Shown: positions 18,365 to 27,918 of the stretch, piece by piece
Layout of the letters: the number at the start of each line of letters is the position of its first letter
How positions within the stretch are numbered: position 1 is the stretch's first letter
From: Anaerobacillus alkalidiazotrophicus
Lineage (GTDB): Bacteria; Bacillota; Bacilli; Bacillales_H; Anaerobacillaceae
Length of the DNA: 64,000 nucleotides
Assembly: GCF_001866055.1 (NCBI RefSeq)
Contig: NZ_MLQS01000007.1
Span: 12,239 to 76,238 of the forward strand
Reading direction: 5' to 3'
Program-made: the position numbers and the translations under genes
Notes under the pieces: generated by a model
Databases searched by the model: none
Told to the model about the DNA's origin: nothing
Seen by the model: only the letters and a program-made list of their open reading frames with translations

Positions 18365-18582
18365 ATTTGAACTTCAAATAGTTGAGGTTTTTCCTTCCCC
18401 ACTTATGGTTAGTTAGAGGGTATCTCAAAAGTGTTTGACACCACGCGAATTCTAATTATTATATATCGAGGCAGTATTATCATCTGACAATTTGGTTGGG
18501 ACAGTTAATCCCCCACCTAAACTTTCCGATTTTCTTACGTTTTGAGGTGGGAGTCTTACTGACCCTTAAGAGTGGGATAAAA
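18365..18582 (+). repeat. repeat family B, diverged copy between operon and toxin
   Basis: It starts with a degenerate TTGAACTTCAAATAG and ends CCCTTAAGAGTGGGATAAA. The right hairpin (CCCCCACCT...TTTTGAGGTGGG) is intact, while the central 100 bases differ from other copies. It separates the 451-aa gene from the toxin gene. Confidence 0.8.
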
Positions 18583-18592
18583 GTAGAATCGT

Positions 18593-19948
18593 TCACTTTA
18601 TTTGCTTTATCTTTTCAGTCAATTGTTCAATATCTTCGAATAAAACTTCCAACTGAAGATTTAATTTTTGATCAATTTGGGCGAATGTTAACTCTCTTGT
18701 CTCACCATTGCTATAACGGATACTGATCGTTTCTATCGTTTTCTGCTTTGGTTTAGTAGTCTTGCTTTCCAAATATGCCTTTTCGTTTTCAGAAATGATC
18801 GTTTCGCTTTCAGTATGAGTAATTACTTTACTTTCACTTTCATCCTTACTATCTTCCGCTCTTATTTCTTCTAGTACAGATGTCTGGCTATGACTATTTG
18901 GCTTGTCTTCTAATTGAGAAATTTCCGTGGGTCTATTTGTGTCAGAAGTACTAGGTTCACTAGTCTGAGTATCCGCATTATGAGGTACCGTTTCAGTTTT
19001 GTCAGTGGCAGGTCTTACTGCTACTCCTTCACTCGGTTTCCTTTGCGAACTCAAAATCTCTCTTTCATCTAATTCAGTTGATAGACTGGCATGAACTTTT
19101 TCACTGTTGTTCCCCTGAATACTAGGTTTTACCTCATCGCTAAACTTACTTTGTTTAGCTATTTGTTCACTTGCTTTACTTTCTTTACTTCCTCTTTCTT
19201 CCCTAGCTACTGTTGGTGAATTAGCTACCGCAATCATCCGTTCACTTTTTGTTTTTATCACTTCATGCTCTTCATCTTTTTGCGCTATTTCAGGCATATG
19301 GTTATAGTAGGTGATATAACTAACAATACACTGAGAAAAATAGTCTTTGTATTGCCTAAACATGTCATCAATTATAGAAAATATATTTTCTTCGGAGCTA
19401 CCTTTTAATTCATCAATAACTCTTGGGTCGCGAATATACTGAAATAATTTATTTAATTCATCAAAATTTTCACAATAACCATATCTAATTTCTTGATTTA
19501 TGGCTGATACAACTCGATAAAGATGTGATTTGTTAGTATATGACACATCTAATTCTTCACGTAAAATGTAATCCACATTTCGTCTGAAACGCTTCGTTGA
19601 ACCATTTCCAATTTCCAAATGAAAACCACGAGAGTTTTTAATTAATATGTTTAATTCATTTATAAGCTTGTTAGAAACAGATACAAGTTTACTTTTAACC
19701 TTTTCTACATCATCAAATCGCTCAACGTCTACAAACTTAATTTTAGGCTTTTGGATTTTCTTTTCGATGTCGTTGTTTGTTGATTTGTTTTCTAGTTTAA
19801 GTAATTCATTAATTTCAAAGTGAAAATTACTTGCATACTGGTCAAGCTTTTTTATAGTCAGGTTTATGCCTCGGGGATTTAGTTGCAAGCTTTTTTTTTG
19901 CTTGTCTAAATATTTCATCACATTTTGATCTATTCGTTGAAAATCCAC
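18593..19948 (-). CDS. unrecognised protein with long Ser/Glu-rich linker, last gene of the riboswitch operon
   Basis: This is about 451 residues. GTG at 19948 lies 8 bases after the previous stop, with AGGTG upstream. Residues 1 to about 230 are helical and charged (YLDKQKKSLQLNPRGINLTI, GNGSTKRFRRNVDYILREEL). Residues about 240-400 are a low-complexity linker rich in Ser, Glu, Lys and Thr. The last 50 residues form a small beta-plus-coiled-coil unit (ISIRYSNGETRELTFAQID, then a Leu-rich heptad pattern). There are no TM segments and no catalytic motif. I do not recognise a family. A tether or adaptor for the GTPase/ATPase complex is plausible but speculative. Confidence 0.7.
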   Translation of the reverse strand: MDFQRIDQNVMKYLDKQKKSLQLNPRGINLTIKKLDQYASNFHFEINELLKLENKSTNNDIEKKIQKPKIKFVDVERFDDVEKVKSKLVSVSNKLINELNILIKNSRGFHLEIGNGSTKRFRRNVDYILREELDVSYTNKSHLYRVVSAINQEIRYGYCENFDELNKLFQYIRDPRVIDELKGSSEENIFSIIDDMFRQYKDYFSQCIVSYITYYNHMPEIAQKDEEHEVIKTKSERMIAVANSPTVAREERGSKESKASEQIAKQSKFSDEVKPSIQGNNSEKVHASLSTELDEREILSSQRKPSEGVAVRPATDKTETVPHNADTQTSEPSTSDTNRPTEISQLEDKPNSHSQTSVLEEIRAEDSKDESESKVITHTESETIISENEKAYLESKTTKPKQKTIETISIRYSNGETRELTFAQIDQKLNLQLEVLFEDIEQLTEKIKQIK

Positions 19949-19956
19949 TTTATCAC

Positions 19957-20379
19957 CTACATAATCCAAACAATGATACTTTGTTCGTTTTGTTTGGCCC
20001 TTTCTAAAAAGAAAATTAAATTTGTGAGAGCAGTTGTTTCACGGATCGTCGATAATGAAACAATGAGTGCCTCTAGTTGTAAGTAGGGAATGAAATTTGA
20101 ACGTAGCATTCCCTTTATCTCTTCGCTGTTGATGTTTTCGATTTCTGTTTCAACTGCCTCTATTTGTTCAGAGTTTAAAAAACCAAGGATCATTCCAGAA
20201 TTAGAAAGTTGTTGTTGTATCGCCTTTTTTAACGCTTCTTTCTCGACCAATAAGGCTTGTTTTTGAGTCTTATCCAATGCTCGATTGAATGAATTTCTTG
20301 TTAGCTGACTATAAAGATTGATATCCTTCTCTAATTGTTGATAGACAGTTGAACTTACCCCGTAATACGTTTGCCTCAT
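19957..20379 (-). CDS. unrecognised helical protein in the HerA-dynamin operon
   Basis: This is 140 residues, almost entirely predicted helix, ending in a short hydrophobic stretch (SIIVWIM). ATG 20379 is spaced 7 bases from GAGGTG; the ATG at 20385 is too close to it. It sits 15 bases after the nuclease-like gene and 8 bases before the 451-aa gene, so it is clearly co-transcribed. There are no motifs. It might be a partner of the long 451-aa protein. Confidence 0.7.
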   Translation of the reverse strand: MRQTYYGVSSTVYQQLEKDINLYSQLTRNSFNRALDKTQKQALLVEKEALKKAIQQQLSNSGMILGFLNSEQIEAVETEIENINSEEIKGMLRSNFIPYLQLEALIVSLSTIRETTALTNLIFFLERAKQNEQSIIVWIM

Positions 20380-20394
20380 GTTCATTCACCTCTC

Positions 20395-21213
20395 TTATAA
20401 CCTTAAGCTATTGGTTAATCCAATACTTACATCTGTTGCAGTCACATCCACTACGTATACGGAACTATTTTTTTCGGCTAATTTCTTTTCAAATTCAGCA
20501 CGAACATCTGGGTTAATGTCTAAATAGTCCTTTGTCACAACAACTAATGAGTTTCCGTCATGACCTTCTACCTGTTTTAACATATGCCCCATTTCATTAC
20601 GAATATAATCACTTGATCCACATTTGGCTTCAATAAAGAGATCTTCACCTTTGTTAATCTCTAATTCACCAATTTTTATATCGTCTAATGACCCTCGTAA
20701 AATGACGTCGGGTTTCGTTTCGCCCCATTCAACTTGTACAACCTGCTGCTTATCTTCAACCTTATCAAAATGATCTTTTAGTGTATCTTTCAACTGATGT
20801 TCGAATACAGTTCCTTTATACCGTTCTAACTGCTCATCAACACGTTGGTAATTCAAATCAGAATTATTGGTTTTGAGGGATTCCTCTTGCCTAGTCAAAA
20901 CCTGGTCTACATTTTCATTTTTAGCGCGAATTTCATCAATGTAAGTTGGGTCAGAAAACTCACGGGTCTTTTCATTGAGGCCGATATCATCTGACATATA
21001 GCGCTCTGCATCATTAGCATTTTGCAATTCTTGCTCTAATGGATTCATATATTCAACTTTGTACTTCCACTGATCTTCAAGAGGTAATTTCTCCATTTCG
21101 ATATCTTTTTGATCCCACTCTTTTATTTTTTCGATTTTATACACTTCTTGCGTTGACTCTGTCTTTGTCGCAATATTTTTTAAACCTTCCACCATCGCTG
21201 AGAATTCAAACAA
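20395..21213 (-). CDS. PD-(D/E)XK nuclease-like protein
   Basis: This is about 272 residues. Residues 1-120 are charged and probably helical or disordered. The C-terminal half fits a restriction-endonuclease fold: FEHQLKDTLKDHF helix (acidic residue), then ETKPDVILRGS (the PD motif), DLFIEAKCGSSDYI (E-x-K) and MLKQVEGHDGNSLVVVT (Gln in the following helix). The family is expected to cut DNA, as a NurA-like partner of HerA or as an effector. The start is uncertain: TTG 21213 has AGGTGG at 8 bases, while GTG 21225 overlaps that site. It overlaps the HerA gene end by 8 bases, indicating coupling. Confidence 0.75.
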   Translation of the reverse strand: MFEFSAMVEGLKNIATKTESTQEVYKIEKIKEWDQKDIEMEKLPLEDQWKYKVEYMNPLEQELQNANDAERYMSDDIGLNEKTREFSDPTYIDEIRAKNENVDQVLTRQEESLKTNNSDLNYQRVDEQLERYKGTVFEHQLKDTLKDHFDKVEDKQQVVQVEWGETKPDVILRGSLDDIKIGELEINKGEDLFIEAKCGSSDYIRNEMGHMLKQVEGHDGNSLVVVTKDYLDINPDVRAEFEKKLAEKNSSVYVVDVTATDVSIGLTNSLRL

Positions 21214-23995
21214 TGTAGTCACCACCTAGCTTTTTTTGATTAATTGACAAAAGAGTGTATTCTTTTCTGTGATGCTCGTATTGCTTTGATAAAAGAGCGA
21301 GACAAACTTCAAGGTATTTTTCAATAAAAATCCGCTTGTTTATCTGTTTGTTAATTTTCTTGTTCGTTTTAACTAGCTTAAACAAGGCTTCCTTTACAAA
21401 CGAAAAGACAAATTCATCTACATTAATCCTCATATCAAAACCATATTCACTTGCATGGCTAATAATCATTTCTTTTGTACGTTGATAGTTATTGTGCAAT
21501 TGTTGAAGTGGTTCTTGAAGCAATGAAAAATAAAATTTTTCCACTTCCTTGGTAAGCTCAGTATACAGAGACATATTCTGAATAATGATTTCCGTTAAAG
21601 GGTGCATCTGCTTTGTATCTAAATGATTGTACGAAACACTTTTTTGCTTTAAATCTTGATCGGACATAAAATGAAAATGTTCTTTACCATGTAAAATTTG
21701 TAAATGAGCTGGTGCATTCATACCATCGCTATACAAAAGAGCGGCTCCGTTTGTAAGTTTACTAATAAAATGAATTTTCTCGTTAGGTAAGGCAAGTGAA
21801 TTTGCAACATATTCAGCATCATCCTTTGAAACAATTCTATGAATGATTTTTGTATTCGTATTTTTCAAAACGTCTGGGGCTAATTTTGTTGGCACCTGAT
21901 CGACAATAATCATCCCTTCGCCATAGGCACGAATTTCAGATAGTATGTTACTTAAACTTTCGACCGCCTTTCCTTTAATGTTCACATGTTCTTGATTACC
22001 ATGTTGATTGACATTAGCAAAAATCCGGTGTGCTTCCTCTAAAACGAGCAAATGCTTTAATTCCCCCGTAAATTCTGTTTCCTTTGCCTTTAAATACTCA
22101 TAAATAAAGATGGAAATAAATCCGATGATCAGTGATTTTTCATCATCATCAGCCACGGCTTCAAGTTCTAAAACAGTTGGATATTGTAAAAGTGTCTTAA
22201 TATCCATCGTTTCTGAAGTGTTAAGCATAAAGCCTTTTCCACCAGTCATTAAACTTTTTATTCGTGTTAATAGAGCCGCACGAATATTATGCATTTGTTC
22301 TTGAGCGTAGCCTAGTTCTTTCGTGTAATCATCAATTTCATAGTAAAGGTCTTCGATGGTAGGAAAATATTTCTCATAATTATAATGATCATTTTGGTAT
22401 ATATTTGCGGAAGTCGTTAAACTCCAACCTTTTTTCATATAAATATTATTTATACATTGTTCTAATATGTTAGGCATGGAGGCATACATCGTAAACGAAG
22501 CGTTAAATATCACTTTTAGGTGATCAATATGCTGCTGGATGTTCACATGAGCCGGAAAATAAAACGGGTTAATTCGAAGAGGTGAAACCGCCTCATTTCC
22601 CATTGTATATACCCGTAAATTAGGAATTACGTTTTGGAGTGCACGGTATTCCTTTTTCGCTGGTTCAATAATTAAAAAGGGTACGTCAACATTTTTTAAT
22701 AAATTAAATAGTGTGTTTGTTTTTCCACTACCTGTGATACCAGCCACTAAAACGTGCTTAACAAGCTTGCTTTTGTCGAGATGAAATAACGTAGTCGTTT
22801 TCTTTTCTCCGTCATAAAGATTTCCTAATGGAATTCCTTTCGTCGCCGTTATGTTTTGGCTAAATCTTGGAACTTGAGAAAATTCATACCCGTTATACTC
22901 TTCCTTTGGAACATCTATGGCATACGATAGTTCATCACCTGTTAAAAACGAGAACTCACGAAATTGCTCATGGAATAAATCCATTGTTTGTCCCAAAGCT
23001 TCTTTTTCTAACAATCCGATAGTCGGGTACGTATCCTTTAGCAAAAAAATTTGATATGGCTCTACTGCGTCTTTACAATATGTTGACTTATATACTTCAC
23101 TAGCACTAGAAACGTCGGCATGATCTTTGGCATAAATGGACACAGACGTTTTCCATAGCCCAGATGAAAGAGATTGTTGCAAACGGGCTACATGTACTTC
23201 TAACAGAGCATCTACTTCTAATGCTTGATGATCAGATTTTTCCATGTTTTTTGTTAACGTTTCTGTCGTTCCTTTTGTGTCCGAACTGGAACTCGTTGTT
23301 CCTTCACTGGTTGAATTACTTGAATTAACGACTAACAATCCACCACCACTATTGCTTCCATCAGTGTATGTTTGTCCTAAACTTGTAGAAGACGAATCAG
23401 AAGTAGCCGTGCTTTCTGAATAACTCTGTTTTAATTCAAGTGAGTTTTTTGTTCGTTGCTCAGTTACGTTTTCTAACTGCCGCAGAATCGTTGATTTATT
23501 TATAGGTTTCGCTACGATCTCAAGCATCACATCTTTATCGCGAATAAACCTAACGAACGGTTCGATATAGTTAACATATTTTGTATCATTATAGGCTGGG
23601 ATTCCAGTAATGATAGCTTGGGCTTTATAGTCAGAAACTACGCTTTTTTCATTTACTTCATGAAAATCTACAGATTGAAAAAATGAACTAAATCTTTCTG
23701 CAATAGAGGTACCACTCTTTCGGCTTGTCCCAAGCAAAAATGCCAAGGATCGTTTCTCGCGATTGCTTTTCACTCGAAAAATTAGCGGTGCCGTGGAGTC
23801 TGCCAATGACGCAACAAACTGCTTTACACAGTGATTGACAAAGCTTTGAATTTCACCTATTTCGAGCTGATCAGAAATGGCGATTTTCATAATTTGAAAA
23901 AATTGATAATCAGATAAGTTACTACTTGAGCGACGTAAGCGCTGCTCTTGCAAAGGAGTCTGAATTCGTTTTAATTGAACTATATCTTCTTGCAC
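21206..23995 (-). CDS. HerA/FtsK-superfamily ATPase with Ser-rich insert
   Basis: This is 929 residues. An N-terminal domain of about 200 residues is followed by a Ser/Thr/Gly-rich stretch (about 205-260). The ATPase core has Walker A GITGSGKTNTLF (about 427-438), IIEPAKKEYRAL after strand 2, Walker B HLLVLEEAHRIF (about 665-676), and a sensor region EIRAYGEGMIIVDQVPTKL with NTNTKIIHRI. This is the DUF87/HerA arrangement, a hexameric ATPase that pumps DNA or protein. The C-terminal 170 residues are helical and basic. GTG 23995 is the only start giving the full domain; its ribosome site is weak. Its neighbours are a PD-(D/E)XK protein and a two-TM protein, reminiscent of HerA-nuclease pairs in antiphage systems, though the dynamins make it different. 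Confidence 0.9.
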   Translation of the reverse strand: MQEDIVQLKRIQTPLQEQRLRRSSSNLSDYQFFQIMKIAISDQLEIGEIQSFVNHCVKQFVASLADSTAPLIFRVKSNREKRSLAFLLGTSRKSGTSIAERFSSFFQSVDFHEVNEKSVVSDYKAQAIITGIPAYNDTKYVNYIEPFVRFIRDKDVMLEIVAKPINKSTILRQLENVTEQRTKNSLELKQSYSESTATSDSSSTSLGQTYTDGSNSGGGLLVVNSSNSTSEGTTSSSSDTKGTTETLTKNMEKSDHQALEVDALLEVHVARLQQSLSSGLWKTSVSIYAKDHADVSSASEVYKSTYCKDAVEPYQIFLLKDTYPTIGLLEKEALGQTMDLFHEQFREFSFLTGDELSYAIDVPKEEYNGYEFSQVPRFSQNITATKGIPLGNLYDGEKKTTTLFHLDKSKLVKHVLVAGITGSGKTNTLFNLLKNVDVPFLIIEPAKKEYRALQNVIPNLRVYTMGNEAVSPLRINPFYFPAHVNIQQHIDHLKVIFNASFTMYASMPNILEQCINNIYMKKGWSLTTSANIYQNDHYNYEKYFPTIEDLYYEIDDYTKELGYAQEQMHNIRAALLTRIKSLMTGGKGFMLNTSETMDIKTLLQYPTVLELEAVADDDEKSLIIGFISIFIYEYLKAKETEFTGELKHLLVLEEAHRIFANVNQHGNQEHVNIKGKAVESLSNILSEIRAYGEGMIIVDQVPTKLAPDVLKNTNTKIIHRIVSKDDAEYVANSLALPNEKIHFISKLTNGAALLYSDGMNAPAHLQILHGKEHFHFMSDQDLKQKSVSYNHLDTKQMHPLTEIIIQNMSLYTELTKEVEKFYFSLLQEPLQQLHNNYQRTKEMIISHASEYGFDMRINVDEFVFSFVKEALFKLVKTNKKINKQINKRIFIEKYLEVCLALLSKQYEHHRKEYTLLSINQKKLGGDYIV

Positions 23996-24019
23996 AATAA
24001 ATGCAACCCTCTTCCTATG

Positions 24020-24691
24020 TTAATATCGGCGGCAGGCTTCCTCTAATTGTTGAATGTATTGCATAAACAGAGCTTGGATGACTGCTTTTCTTTGATGAAC
24101 GACTGTTTCAAACTTTTCTTTATTCACCTTACCAAACCGTCGGACTGGTTTTTCGATACTCGCTGAAAGTTCCTTTGACGTGCTTACAACTGGCTTTACA
24201 GTAGCTGACCGAACCATAGTACCTACTAAAGCAAAAGAAAGAGTAGAAATAACGAAAAGCAAAGGATTAGGGCTTTTTGTGATAAAAAAGCCCACTACTA
24301 ATCCAACGATTGCTCCTACCCCTGTCCCTGCGTTTAAAGTTCCTTGCCGTTCTTGTTTTCCTTGTTGAACCTGATTAGAAATAGGAGTCATTTCTACATG
24401 TAAACACTGTTCCTTTGTTAACTGAAATGGTGAGATACTTAGCTTACGGTGGATACCGTCTAGAGCGGTTATTAAATTTATCTTATTATTAGGCGTTAAC
24501 GAAGCTTTCTCCACCTCGGTTTTTATTTCTTCTAAAATGGCAATACTATAATTTACAAGCTTACTAGTTTCGACGTTGCATTTTTTTTGTAATGTATCAA
24601 AGTCGCTTATCCATGCACTGTCCTTCATTAGCTGATCATACATTTTGTCTAAATAATTATTGATAGACTGGGCTTTCGACGGAAAGTTCAT
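24020..24691 (-). CDS. two-TM protein between GTPase and HerA genes
   Basis: This is 223 residues. The N-terminal half is soluble and helical (YLDKMYDQLMKDSAWISDFD). A hydrophobic hairpin at about residues 124-166 has a Gly-rich first helix (GVGAIVGLVVGFFI), KSPNPL as the turn, and a second helix (LLFVISTLSFALVG). A basic C-terminal helical tail follows. ATG 24691 lies 9 bases after GGAGG, and the gene overlaps the end of the upstream GTPase gene by 35 bases. It probably anchors the ATPase or GTPases to the membrane. No family recognised. Confidence 0.75.
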   Translation of the reverse strand: MNFPSKAQSINNYLDKMYDQLMKDSAWISDFDTLQKKCNVETSKLVNYSIAILEEIKTEVEKASLTPNNKINLITALDGIHRKLSISPFQLTKEQCLHVEMTPISNQVQQGKQERQGTLNAGTGVGAIVGLVVGFFITKSPNPLLFVISTLSFALVGTMVRSATVKPVVSTSKELSASIEKPVRRFGKVNKEKFETVVHQRKAVIQALFMQYIQQLEEACRRY

Positions 24692-26789
24692 CTTCAATAA
24701 CCTCCTCCGTTAACCCAACTAACCTTTCTTCGAACCTGTGACTAATTTCCTTCACTCTAGAAGCCTTCATCTGTTTGAGTTCAATAGACGCCCTCTTCTC
24801 GTCCTCATTACGATCCATTTCTGATTTTAAATCAACTAACACACTCTCTTTAATTTTCACCACATTCGTAATGATTTTGGATACTTCACCATTTATATCA
24901 TCCATAATCACATTAGACATAGAGAAAATCGGCTCTGAAATCGCTACATGACTTTCCATAAGTCTATTTTTCATCGTATCTGTTAAGTCATCAACTAAAA
25001 TATCAAGCTCTCGTTTAAAACGGTATAAGTCAAACTTCTCCTCATAATCTTCAGCACCAAATAATCCTTTTAACCAGTTCCATACACCTTTTTTCTTAAC
25101 CATTGAGACCGAAGAATCATAAGCGTCTCGAACCTTTTCTTGACAATCTTTGGCAATTGAAACGATGATACTTGAAAATTCACGTTCAATATTATTCATC
25201 GTAGAACCAACTAAATTATCAACATTTAAATTTCCAATGCGGTCCATCTTTGAACCTAGGTTTTTAATTTCCGCTTCTTCAAACTTTTCTGTAACAGTAT
25301 TAAGTTGCTGTTGAATATCACTAATTAATACAGAGATAATCTTTTTTACATTCAAGAATGATTGTCTTACTAACTCTTTTACCTTTAGTACAAGGAAATC
25401 CTCTGCTTCTAAAATAACCGTTTCTACAATTTCCTCAGCGTTGTGACGGTTAATAGATTGTTTTGCCTTTGACCACTTCTTAAACATTTCTCGTTCAATA
25501 TCCTTTGCTGTTCCAACTAATTGATGTTGAATTTCATCAGATATTTCGTCCTCTAAGCTACTATCAGAGATCCCACCTCTAATTCTTCTCATAACGAGAC
25601 TATTAATATTCGCTAGCGTTTCTACTTTTACAGATTCAATTTCTTCTCGAAGCTGGTCTATTTTCTCGATATAAATCGATTGATCTTCTTCAATCGTAGA
25701 ATAAATTTCTTTCATTTCGAACTTCAGTTTATTTATTGAATCTGAAAGTATATTACGAATACTAGAAATTACGTCTGTAATTAAGTATTGATTTTTACTT
25801 TGAAGGTATTCACCAAGGGATTTTTCCAATTCTCTAATTTTACTAAAGTGAATAATATCCAATGCGTTCTCATCGGTAATTTGTCTTCCTGATATGGTGT
25901 ATTCAGGATCAATAGGATCAGGAATTTTAATTTTACGATCTTTTTGAATATCTGTAATTTCTAGGTCACCACTACGAAGCTGCTTGCCTCTCATACCAAA
26001 ATAAGCAGATACTTCATGAATGTTAGGCTTCATAATAATTCCTGAGAGAACTTCTTCTAATTCATGTCTAGCTTTTGCGATATCTTCCGCATCGAACACA
26101 TCAATTTTGTTAATAACAAAGAAAATGTGGCGACCGTCTTCTTCTAAGCTAGAATTTTTGGCAGAATTAACATAATTACGAATTTTATCTGTGAAATTGG
26201 CTTCTCCTACACTATCTGGATCTATCATAAAAATGACCGCATTCACTTGTGGAATAATATTATTTGTAATTGCCTCATGTTTTTCATGGCGAGAAAACAG
26301 ACCAGGTGTATCAATGATTTCTACATTGTCCTTACATATTTCAAGAGGACAATAAACGACGACTTGACGTATAATCTCCTCATTTTTTTCGTCACGAACG
26401 GTAGTAATTTTTTTCAACACCTCTTTACAAGTATCATACGTAAGAGGTGCACCGAAGTCGTCTTTCTCAATAACTTCTACCTTATCATTTTGAATATAAC
26501 TGATCTCTATTTTAATATGCTCCGAGTAACTAATCTTTGTAATAACTGACGTTTCCGCTCGAATATCCATACTTAATAAATCTTTACCAATAATAGAGTT
26601 AATAAAAGTAGATTTCCCGGCACTAAAAGGGGCTACAAGAGCAATTTTAAAATCTCCATTTTTAAGTCGATGAATTTCGTCTGAAAGAATTGAGTTATTA
26701 ATAATATAGCCGTCAATATCCTCTGAACTTTGTAACTCATTAAAAATATTCACTAAATATTTCTTCGTCTCTGCAAATTTCTCTAGCAT
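24657..26789 (-). CDS. dynamin-like GTPase (third of three in the operon)
   Basis: This is 710 residues. The G domain is near the N-terminus: G1 FSAGKSTFINSIIG (about 53-66), G2 Thr in DIRAETSVIT, G3 IIDTPGLFSRH (about 157-167), G4 VINKIDVFD (about 227-235). The remaining 400 residues are long helices typical of the dynamin stalk (EIESVKVETLANINSLVMRR and others), with a WNWLKGLFGAEDYEE patch that may act as a membrane paddle. Bacterial dynamin-like proteins remodel or protect membranes, for example under phage attack, and often act in pairs. ATG 26789 follows AGGAGTG. It overlaps the preceding gene by 50 bases. Confidence 0.9.
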   Translation of the reverse strand: MLEKFAETKKYLVNIFNELQSSEDIDGYIINNSILSDEIHRLKNGDFKIALVAPFSAGKSTFINSIIGKDLLSMDIRAETSVITKISYSEHIKIEISYIQNDKVEVIEKDDFGAPLTYDTCKEVLKKITTVRDEKNEEIIRQVVVYCPLEICKDNVEIIDTPGLFSRHEKHEAITNNIIPQVNAVIFMIDPDSVGEANFTDKIRNYVNSAKNSSLEEDGRHIFFVINKIDVFDAEDIAKARHELEEVLSGIIMKPNIHEVSAYFGMRGKQLRSGDLEITDIQKDRKIKIPDPIDPEYTISGRQITDENALDIIHFSKIRELEKSLGEYLQSKNQYLITDVISSIRNILSDSINKLKFEMKEIYSTIEEDQSIYIEKIDQLREEIESVKVETLANINSLVMRRIRGGISDSSLEDEISDEIQHQLVGTAKDIEREMFKKWSKAKQSINRHNAEEIVETVILEAEDFLVLKVKELVRQSFLNVKKIISVLISDIQQQLNTVTEKFEEAEIKNLGSKMDRIGNLNVDNLVGSTMNNIEREFSSIIVSIAKDCQEKVRDAYDSSVSMVKKKGVWNWLKGLFGAEDYEEKFDLYRFKRELDILVDDLTDTMKNRLMESHVAISEPIFSMSNVIMDDINGEVSKIITNVVKIKESVLVDLKSEMDRNEDEKRASIELKQMKASRVKEISHRFEERLVGLTEEVIEDELSVESPVYQ

Positions 26790-27918
26790 CGTCCATCACT
26801 CCTATTTGTTGTAATAATTGAATAAAACCTGATTGATCCAAAAGAAGTTGAGAAAGTTCCGTTTTATTCCTCACCTTGTTTATTGGAAAATTTAGTGGAT
26901 CTACCAAGATGATTTCTGGATCGGCGATGATGTCATCCACTGTTATCTCTCCTTGTAGAAGCTTTATATACTGTTGATAATAAGAAGCTGAAACAAAATA
27001 AATAGGATCACTTGTATAGCTTTGTATTTTTGTTTTAATTTCTTTTAATAGTTCATCTCGACTTTGATCAAAGAACATAAAATCATCTACTTTGTTTACA
27101 ATGATCATTTTTTCACTACCAACTGTACTTGTACAAATTTTTTCTAAGTAACTACTATACTTGTCCCATTCAAGGTCAAAAATGACGAACATACCATCAT
27201 AATATTTCCCCAGATCGACTTCAGCTATATCGTTTTCCACAAAGTGATTGTTTTCTCCAACGCTTTGTTGGAGAAGGTTGGTAAGAAGACTTTTCCCTGT
27301 TCGGTCAGGTCCCACCACAAGCCAATTTTTCTTGGCAACGTCAATTCCTGCATTTCGGATACCAGAGGAAAACTGTTGTACAAGTTCAAAAAGTTGCTCC
27401 ATTTTACTTAACTCAAGAAGCATAGCAGGATGATCTCCTTGTAATTTCTTCCCCATAATCATGTCGCCGTCCTGAGTAGGTACCATGACCTCACGATTTC
27501 GCCGAAGGTCTTCCAACGTAAGTTGCCCTCTTTCAAACTGATGATGCAAAGAAGCGTAATAAGAAGACACTTTAAAGACAGTAGGGTTTTTCATGATATC
27601 TTTTATAGAAGCTTTCAACTCAAGTGTCACCTTAATAACATCTTCATCATCTAGGCGATGACAATCATCAATAGCTAAAAAAATCGTTTTACTATTTTTA
27701 CGGACCTTGAACACTTCTTCTACTGCTTTTTTAAAAAACTTATGACCGATTTGAGTCGGTGTTAAGAGAAAAAAGATCATATCGAAGCTTGGTAACCGTT
27801 CAATATCACACTCTGATTCAAGTACCACTTCTTTATAATGTAGCTTCGGTTTAAGTTCCTGAAGCGACTCCAACTGCCTCTTGCTTTCGACAATCCATAT
27901 GGAGTTCGTTTGAAGCAT
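26740..27918 (-). CDS. degenerate GTPase/P-loop protein (second of three)
   Basis: This is 392 residues and looks like two eroded G-domain halves. The N-terminal half (residues 1-150) keeps the strand-helix pattern and DMIFFLLTPTQIGHKF, similar to the post-G3 region of its neighbours, but has no P-loop. The C-terminal half has a P-loop GPDRTGKSLLTNLL (about 190-203), a strand where DxPG is expected (MFVIFDLEWDKY) and a G4-like IIVNKVDDF. Both halves repeat the pattern SSYYASLHHQFERGQLTLEDL / SASYYQQYIKLLQGEITVDDI, as does the GTPase gene upstream (FFISGYFGLYGKLLRDDKVEL). ATG 27918 sits 6 bases from GAGGTG. It could be a regulatory or scaffolding partner of the two active dynamins. Confidence 0.75.
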   Translation of the reverse strand: MLQTNSIWIVESKRQLESLQELKPKLHYKEVVLESECDIERLPSFDMIFFLLTPTQIGHKFFKKAVEEVFKVRKNSKTIFLAIDDCHRLDDEDVIKVTLELKASIKDIMKNPTVFKVSSYYASLHHQFERGQLTLEDLRRNREVMVPTQDGDMIMGKKLQGDHPAMLLELSKMEQLFELVQQFSSGIRNAGIDVAKKNWLVVGPDRTGKSLLTNLLQQSVGENNHFVENDIAEVDLGKYYDGMFVIFDLEWDKYSSYLEKICTSTVGSEKMIIVNKVDDFMFFDQSRDELLKEIKTKIQSYTSDPIYFVSASYYQQYIKLLQGEITVDDIIADPEIILVDPLNFPINKVRNKTELSQLLLDQSGFIQLLQQIGVMDDAREICRDEEIFSEYF

